DNA from: Gammaproteobacteria bacterium
Lineage (GTDB): Bacteria > Pseudomonadota > Gammaproteobacteria > Steroidobacterales > Rariloculaceae
Direction: 5' to 3'
NCBI GenBank assembly: GCA_016927175.1
Contig: JAFGNC010000103.1
Location: 1-8,804, forward strand
Length of the DNA: 8,804 nucleotides
Shown here: positions 5,526 to 8,804 of the stretch, one piece after another
Position numbering within the stretch: position 1 is the first letter of the stretch
Layout of the letters: every line of letters starts with the position of its first letter
The notes under the pieces: generated by a model
Seen by the model: only the letters and a program-made list of their open reading frames with translations
What the model was told of the DNA's origin: nothing
Databases searched by the model: none
Position numbers and translations under genes: made by a program

Positions 5526-6638
5526 TCAGCGCAGCCGCTGCTCGAGCTGGCCACGCTCGAGCAGATCGCGGTAGTGCGTATCCGGATCGCACGGCGGGCT
5601 CTCGATCAGATCGCCTTCGGCCGCGCGCCGCTGAGAGCCCCGCGTGCGAACGAGCGGTGCCGTGTAGTACTCGTCGTGCACGGTCATCGTCCGATCGATC
5701 GTCAGGCCGTCCTCGGCGACCGTCCAGCGCTCGACGATGCGAGTCCCGTCGCCGCCCGACATCGGGTAGCCGGAGCCGTCCAGCCATCCCGGTGACAAAT
5801 GCGTCGTCTCGATCACGAGTGTGCGGTCCTCCCAATGCCCCACGGAGAAGCCCATCGACGTCAGCGGATGATCGGCCGGCGCTTGCCTTCCGTCCATCCA
5901 GACCCAGCGGGGCGTGTTGTCCTGCAGGGACAGGATCATGTAATGCGTGCCCGCGTCCAGGATCTCCATCGAGTACGGCGAGCCGAAGATGCGCGGCAGC
6001 CCGGCCGGCATGCAGCGCAGCACGTGGTCGTCGCCGAACTCCCGCCCTTCGTAGATGCGCCGGCTCTCCGGCGTCAGGGGCATCGGCTTGGGCGTGAAGT
6101 CGTCGACCGTCGTCTGAAACTTGTACCTGTTGTCCCAGTAGCCGGTGATGTCGACTTCCCAGTCGCCGGGTGTGTACGTGTAATCGACGCTCGGGTCCGC
6201 CGTGACTTCCGTCTGCGTCCGCTCCGCGTTTGCACAGCCGCCGAGGCGCCGTCCACTCTCGAGATAGATGCAGGTCGCGTACAGTTTCTTTGCGCCGTCG
6301 CGGCCGAGGTTACCGGTCGCCCGCACCTGGTCGCCCGGCTGGATCGTGTCCTCGAACCAGTTCTCGCGGCGATAGGTCGGCAGGTTGCCCGGCGGCTGAA
6401 GCATCCACTCCTCGGTCGAGCCGTCCTCGAGCGTCATCGTGACGGCATAGCGGATGTGCGGATTCGTCCACCACACGCGCGTGACCTCGCCCCGTACCTC
6501 GCCGGTCAGGTCGGCGTCGAACTCGGTGCTGAAAGCGTGGTGCGCGGCCGCGTCGAGCGCCGCGCACGCCGCCGCGGCCGCCGCCAGCGCAAGCGATACC
6601 GCCTGCAATCGATGAGAAAATTTGTCGCGTGTCTTCAT
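5526..6638 (-). CDS. Secreted DUF6152 domain protein with a C-terminal extension
   Basis: No biochemical function is known to me. The 370-aa product begins with a long signal peptide (basic residues 1-10, Ala-rich core about 13-32) followed directly by HHAFSTEFD (33-41). Up to about 130 it is DUF6152-like, with TGEVRGEVTRVWWTNPHI (45-62) and an acidic strand-rich region with EEWMLQ (76-81). Residues about 160-350 form a second module, with DDHVLRCMPAGLPRIFG (203-219), WMDGR (247-251), VGHWEDRTLVIETTHLS (266-282) and VHDEYYTAP (320-328), a pattern I know from uncharacterised Acidobacteria and soil-proteobacterial secreted proteins. DUF6152 proteins are often only about 120 aa, so this is a longer two-module form. 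Signal peptidase I cleavage after AAA would expose a His-His N-terminus; Cys25 gives only a poor lipobox. GGGGGGA lies 9 nt before the ATG. It is the first gene of a likely two-gene unit with the SMP-30 protein. Confidence 0.82.
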   Translation of the reverse strand: MKTRDKFSHRLQAVSLALAAAAAACAALDAAAHHAFSTEFDADLTGEVRGEVTRVWWTNPHIRYAVTMTLEDGSTEEWMLQPPGNLPTYRRENWFEDTIQPGDQVRATGNLGRDGAKKLYATCIYLESGRRLGGCANAERTQTEVTADPSVDYTYTPGDWEVDITGYWDNRYKFQTTVDDFTPKPMPLTPESRRIYEGREFGDDHVLRCMPAGLPRIFGSPYSMEILDAGTHYMILSLQDNTPRWVWMDGRQAPADHPLTSMGFSVGHWEDRTLVIETTHLSPGWLDGSGYPMSGGDGTRIVERWTVAEDGLTIDRTMTVHDEYYTAPLVRTRGSQRRAAEGDLIESPPCDPDTHYRDLLERGQLEQRLR

Positions 6639-6700
6639 TTCGAGTCGTCCCCCCGCTCGAGCGTCGAGCCCCTTTACAACCGGCTGCGCCGGCTCCGGTC

Positions 6701-6755
6701 AGTATAGTCGTCCACGCGTTCGGGCGACCTACCCGCGCAGGATATTTTGCATAAC
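6701..6755 (-). promoter_or_regulatory. Possible promoter of the DUF6152/SMP-30 unit
   Basis: On the minus strand TATACT (6706 to 6701, five of six matches to a -10 box) lies 62 bp before the DUF6152 start codon. The region where a -35 box would be (6724-6730) matches poorly, but an AT-rich block at 6741-6755 is placed where an UP element would lie. The weak -35 keeps confidence low; an activator-dependent or alternative-sigma promoter is possible. Confidence 0.3.
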
Positions 6756-6816
6756 CCGGCGGCGGCGCGGCAGAACGGCATTCCGACGGCGCCTCTCGAG
6801 TAGGGACGGACGCCTA

Positions 6817-6846
6817 TTGAACGGGCGCGGCCGCCGGATAAATACT
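6817..6846 (+). promoter_or_regulatory. Possible promoter of the 94-aa hypothetical gene
   Basis: TTGAAC (6817-6822) and AATACT (6841-6846) are 18 bp apart, each four of six matches to sigma-70 boxes. Transcription would begin near 6853, about 30 nt before the start codon. The AT-rich stretch stands out locally, but the hexamers are only moderate. Confidence 0.3.
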
Positions 6847-6882
6847 TAGCGTGTCACGCTACATTGCGAGGATAAGAAGAAC

Positions 6883-7167
6883 ATGATCTCGCTGAGCACC
6901 AGACCCGATGTCCCTCCGACCGTCGTCACCCTGCCGAGCTACTGCATGCCGACGCGGGAGTCCGACGCCCTCGTCGCGAAGCGCGAAGCGCAGCTGCAGT
7001 GGATGCGGGAGAACGGCCTGCATTATCTCGGCGACCCGCAACGGCTCGTCAGGCACGAGCCTCAGCCGCGCCGGCGCCGGTCCGTGTCTCCGGTCCGCCT
7101 CGTCAGACACCACGGCGCGGAGCCGGAGGCGGAAAGCACGGCGGAGGCGCTCGAAAGCCGGGCCTGA
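6883..7167 (+). CDS. Hypothetical 94-aa protein, Arg-rich in its second half
   Basis: I do not recognise this protein. Reasons to treat it as a real gene are the purine-rich GAGGATAAGAAG (6868-6879) ahead of the ATG, G/C-ending codons throughout as in the neighbouring genes, and its fit into the space between two well-supported genes. No signal peptide or membrane segment is visible. Residues about 28-46 (SDALVAKREAQLQWMRENG) look like an amphipathic helix. They lead into HYLGDPQRLVRH (47-58), then an Arg cluster (63-66) and an acidic tail (79-92). RLVRH occurs twice (54-58 and 72-76). The compact, charged character would fit a small cytosolic nucleic-acid or protein-binding factor, but that is speculation. 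Its stop lies 8 bp from the stop of the converging DUF4159 gene. Confidence 0.6.
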   Translation: MISLSTRPDVPPTVVTLPSYCMPTRESDALVAKREAQLQWMRENGLHYLGDPQRLVRHEPQPRRRRSVSPVRLVRHHGAEPEAESTAEALESRA

Positions 7168-7175
7168 CCGCCGAC

Positions 7176-7940
7176 TCAATGCGTCATCGCATAGATGACG
7201 TAATTGACGCCGAACCGGTAAGCGGTCGCGGTCATCTCGGCCGGGTACCCGGGGTCGTCCGCGTGCTCCCACGCATCGCCCATGTCGATGTTGTGGTTGA
7301 TCGCGACGACCAGGCGGCCGTCGTCGTCGTAGATCCCGCGCCAGTGAGGGGGGCCCTGCATTCGCTGCCACCCGAGGTGCCGCTCACCGGGGATCTGCGT
7401 GCGGCGGTCGAGCGGAAAGATGATGTCGAGCAACCTTTCGCCCTCCGGCAGATCCACGATCGGCCGGCCGGGCAGCACGCTCTGCATCACGCTCTGGAAC
7501 ACGGCCCATTCGTAGGAGCCGTGGAAGTCGTCGACGACCATGAAGCCGCCGCGCAGCAGATACTCGCGCAGCCGCTCGACCTCCGACGGCGTCGGGTTCC
7601 AGTTCCCCTGCCCGACCTGCTGCACGAACAGCCAGGGGTAGTCGAAGATCTGATCGTCCAGCAGCCGGACGTGGCGGCTGTCCTCGGCGACGTCCATCCT
7701 GGTGAAGCGCTGCACGGCCGGAAGAAAATGCAGCTCCGCGAGCGGGTAGTCGATCGCCCACCATGAGTTGCACCAGCCGCGCGATCCCGCGCAGCCTCTG
7801 GTGTTGTAGGCGAGCCGCGCCATGTGGAACTCGGCCTCGGGAGGCGCCTCGCTCTCGATGAACCGGCGGGAAGGCTGGCTCACGGCATTCCCTGCCGCGA
7901 GGCATGCGAGCGTCAGCGCGAGCATCGATCTGGCGATCAT
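7176..7940 (-). CDS. Exported DUF4159 domain protein
   Basis: The 254-aa product matches DUF4159 over nearly its whole mature length: FHMARLAYN (38-46), WWAIDYPLAELHFL (60-73), DDQIFDYPWLFVQQ (95-108), LREYLLRGGFMVVDDFHG (124-141), EWAVFQSVMQSVLP (144-157), PHWRGIYDDDGRLVVAINHN (198-217), GDAWEHADDPGYP (221-233) and the C-terminal AYRFGVNYVIYAMTH (240-254). The family is thought to have a class-I glutamine-amidotransferase-like fold, but no activity is established that I know of. Residues 1-21 look like a signal peptide (cleavage near AVS-Q), so it is likely periplasmic; Cys50 and Cys57 might pair there. Only two ATG starts are possible (7940 or 7925), because an in-frame stop lies just upstream, and neither has a good Shine-Dalgarno. 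DUF4159 genes are often found with MoxR-type ATPase, DUF58 and von Willebrand-domain genes. Here it stands alone, divergent from a sigma factor gene. Confidence 0.88.
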   Translation of the reverse strand: MIARSMLALTLACLAAGNAVSQPSRRFIESEAPPEAEFHMARLAYNTRGCAGSRGWCNSWWAIDYPLAELHFLPAVQRFTRMDVAEDSRHVRLLDDQIFDYPWLFVQQVGQGNWNPTPSEVERLREYLLRGGFMVVDDFHGSYEWAVFQSVMQSVLPGRPIVDLPEGERLLDIIFPLDRRTQIPGERHLGWQRMQGPPHWRGIYDDDGRLVVAINHNIDMGDAWEHADDPGYPAEMTATAYRFGVNYVIYAMTH

Positions 7941-8032
7941 TTGCCGCTAATGTGCCATCGGCGGCTTCGGGAATCCATGTTTACGACGGCGGCCTGCGAC
8001 CTTTCCCGCCGCTCGTGCATCTAAGTCGTACG
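7941..8032. promoter_or_regulatory. Divergent intergenic region between DUF4159 and sigma factor genes
   Basis: These 92 bp must hold, or share, the promoters of two divergent genes. I found no convincing sigma-70 hexamer pair on either strand, and no clear GGAAC-type ECF autoregulatory box (only GGGAATCC at 7968-7975 is faintly similar). Shine-Dalgarno matches on both sides are weak. Confidence 0.35.
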
Positions 8033-8629
8033 ATGATCCGAACACCGCGACCCGCGCCCCCTCCAGTCGACGCCGCGCTGCTGTCGCGCGCGCGCCGCGG
8101 TGACCGGCAGGCGCACGCCGAGCTGTATCGGGCGTTCGCGCCGTCCGTGTACACGCTCGCGCGCCGGATGCTGGCATCGGCGTCGCTCGCCGAGGACGTG
8201 CTGCAGGAGACCTTCGTGGAAGTCCTGCGCAAGATCGGCGGCTATCGCGGAGATGCCGACGTCGCGTTCTGGATCAAGCGCATCGCGATCAACAAATGCC
8301 TGATGCACCTGCGCTCCGGCTGGTCGGCGCGGCGCAGCCCCATGCCCGACGTCGAGACGCTGGCCGCCCCGGCCCGAGCCGACGGCGTCGACCGGCAGAT
8401 CGCGCTCGACGCCGCGCTGGCGCAGCTGTCGGACACGGCTCGCGTCGTCGTATGGCTGCACGACGTCGAAGGCTACACGCACGGGGAAATCGCTCGGCTG
8501 ATGCACCGCACGGCCAGCTTCTCCAAATCGCAGCTGGCACGGGCACACGAGCATCTGCGGTCGCTGCTGCACGAGGCGACCGACGAAACGGTAACGAGCA
8601 CATGCGTACACGTACGGAAGACCTGCTGA
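8033..8629 (+). CDS. ECF-type RNA polymerase sigma-70 factor
   Basis: This is a 198-aa extracytoplasmic-function sigma factor with regions 2 and 4 only. Region 2 spans about 28-95: the helix with AEDVLQETFVEVLRKIGGYR (53-72) contacts core polymerase and the -10 element, and AFWIKRIAINKCLMHLR (78-94) closes it. Region 4 spans about 124-180: ALAQLSDTARVVVWLHDVEGYTHGEIARLM (128-157) and the recognition helix with SFSKSQLARAHEHLRSLL (162-179). VVWLHDVEGYTHGEIA and SKSQLARA are typical of a large gammaproteobacterial ECF group. The ATG at 8033 is chosen because homology begins soon after; an in-frame GTG (8015) or a distant ATG (7904, inside the DUF4159 gene) are less likely. The last 28 nt overlap the following gene, a standard sigma/anti-sigma layout that implies translational coupling. 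The regulon and signal cannot be read from the sequence. Confidence 0.92.
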   Translation: MIRTPRPAPPPVDAALLSRARRGDRQAHAELYRAFAPSVYTLARRMLASASLAEDVLQETFVEVLRKIGGYRGDADVAFWIKRIAINKCLMHLRSGWSARRSPMPDVETLAAPARADGVDRQIALDAALAQLSDTARVVVWLHDVEGYTHGEIARLMHRTASFSKSQLARAHEHLRSLLHEATDETVTSTCVHVRKTC

Positions 8630-8804
8630 GCATCCGCGACGACGAGCCGATGGACGCCGAGCTTCGGGCGCGGCTGCTGGCCGACTCCGACTGCCTCGCC
8701 GAAATCGACAGGCTGAGGGAAGTGCGCGAGTCGATGCGCCGATTGCCGCAGCTGGAGCCGCCCCCGGACTGCTGGGAGAACATCGTGTCGGCCACGGTGG
8801 ACCG
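8602..8804 (+). CDS. Probable anti-sigma factor (N-terminal part, cut by the window edge)
   Basis: The first 67 codons are visible; the gene continues beyond the window. It starts inside the sigma factor gene in another frame, the usual position for a cognate anti-sigma factor that binds and silences its sigma until a signal arrives. The visible part is highly charged and helical: DAELRARLLADSDCLAEIDR (18-37), REVRESMRRLP (39-49), then PPPDCWENI (53-61). It resembles the P-x-x-x-W-x-x-I element seen in small membrane-anchored proteins encoded after ECF sigma factors in Gammaproteobacteria. The His-x3-Cys-x2-Cys zinc motif of ZAS anti-sigma factors is absent in this part. No membrane segment has appeared by the edge; one is expected further on. 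The Shine-Dalgarno is weak, consistent with coupling to sigma translation. Confidence 0.72.
   Translation, partial: MRTRTEDLLSIRDDEPMDAELRARLLADSDCLAEIDRLREVRESMRRLPQLEPPPDCWENIVSATVD

Noticed and set aside
4694..6097. 467-codon + strand open frame across the SMP-30 and DUF6152 genes
   Set aside because: It is antisense to two well-supported genes and spans their boundary, with no recognisable domain. It is a consequence of high G+C.
6680..6692. CCGGC-TGC-GCCGG hairpin upstream of the DUF6152 gene as a riboswitch or attenuator
   Set aside because: It is a single 5-bp stem with no conserved aptamer-like arrangement, no alternative pairing partner and no T-tract.
6859..7371. Minus-strand open frame antisense to the 94-aa gene and overlapping the DUF4159 3' end
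   Set aside because: It overlaps the conserved DUF4159 C-terminus in a different frame, is Arg-rich, and has no ribosome binding site or motif.
8605..8616. CGTAC-AC-GTACG inverted repeat at the anti-sigma start, with another CGTACG near the sigma start
   Set aside because: The loop is only 2 nt and the arms are short. CG-rich palindromes of this size are expected by chance in this DNA.
8289..8795. 168-codon minus-strand open frame opposite sigma and anti-sigma
   Set aside because: It is a Ser/Arg/Ala-rich shadow opposite an intact region 4 and the anti-sigma start, with no supporting motif.

Overview
This is a high-G+C bacterial window that looks like the chromosome of a gammaproteobacterium. 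The evidence is a short TonB2-like energy transducer (which implies an outer membrane), a Tat-type signal, and DUF6152 and DUF4159 proteins, which I associate with poorly cultured Gammaproteobacteria (Steroidobacter/Woeseia-like) and Acidobacteria. The lineage is an inference from gene content only. I see no rRNA, tRNA, CRISPR array, insertion sequence, phage gene or attachment site.

Layout, left to right. tonB (+, 180-776) lies behind a nested palindrome. It converges on an NAD(P)-dependent aldehyde dehydrogenase (-, 810-2264), with a GC-rich hairpin at the junction. A divergent intergenic region then leads into a tightly spaced pair on +: a PEBP/YbhB-like protein (2400-2876) and a Tat-exported amidase-signature hydrolase (2885-4360). 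Two tandem copies of a roughly 36-bp hairpin-forming repeat fill the convergent gap that follows. Next comes a two-gene unit on -, transcribed DUF6152 protein (6638 to 5526) then SMP-30/gluconolactonase-like protein (5494 to 4493), both with signal peptides. A 94-codon hypothetical gene (+, 6883-7167) with a good ribosome binding site converges within 8 bp on a secreted DUF4159 protein (-, 7176-7940). Divergent from that, an ECF-type sigma factor (+, 8033-8629) overlaps the start of a probable anti-sigma gene (+, from 8602) that runs off the right edge.

How the genes might work together: most products are envelope or periplasmic (TonB, amidase, SMP-30, DUF6152, DUF4159), or are small-molecule oxidation and hydrolysis enzymes (aldehyde dehydrogenase, amidase, putative lactonase). 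This suits a heterotroph that takes up and processes organic compounds at the cell surface. Strand alternates every one or two genes, so the window is a series of small independent units and not one pathway operon. I do not see a convincing new multi-gene system. The least explained pieces are the DUF6152/SMP-30 exported pair, the orphan 94-aa protein, the stand-alone DUF4159 gene next to the sigma factor, and the two intergenic repeat or palindrome structures.
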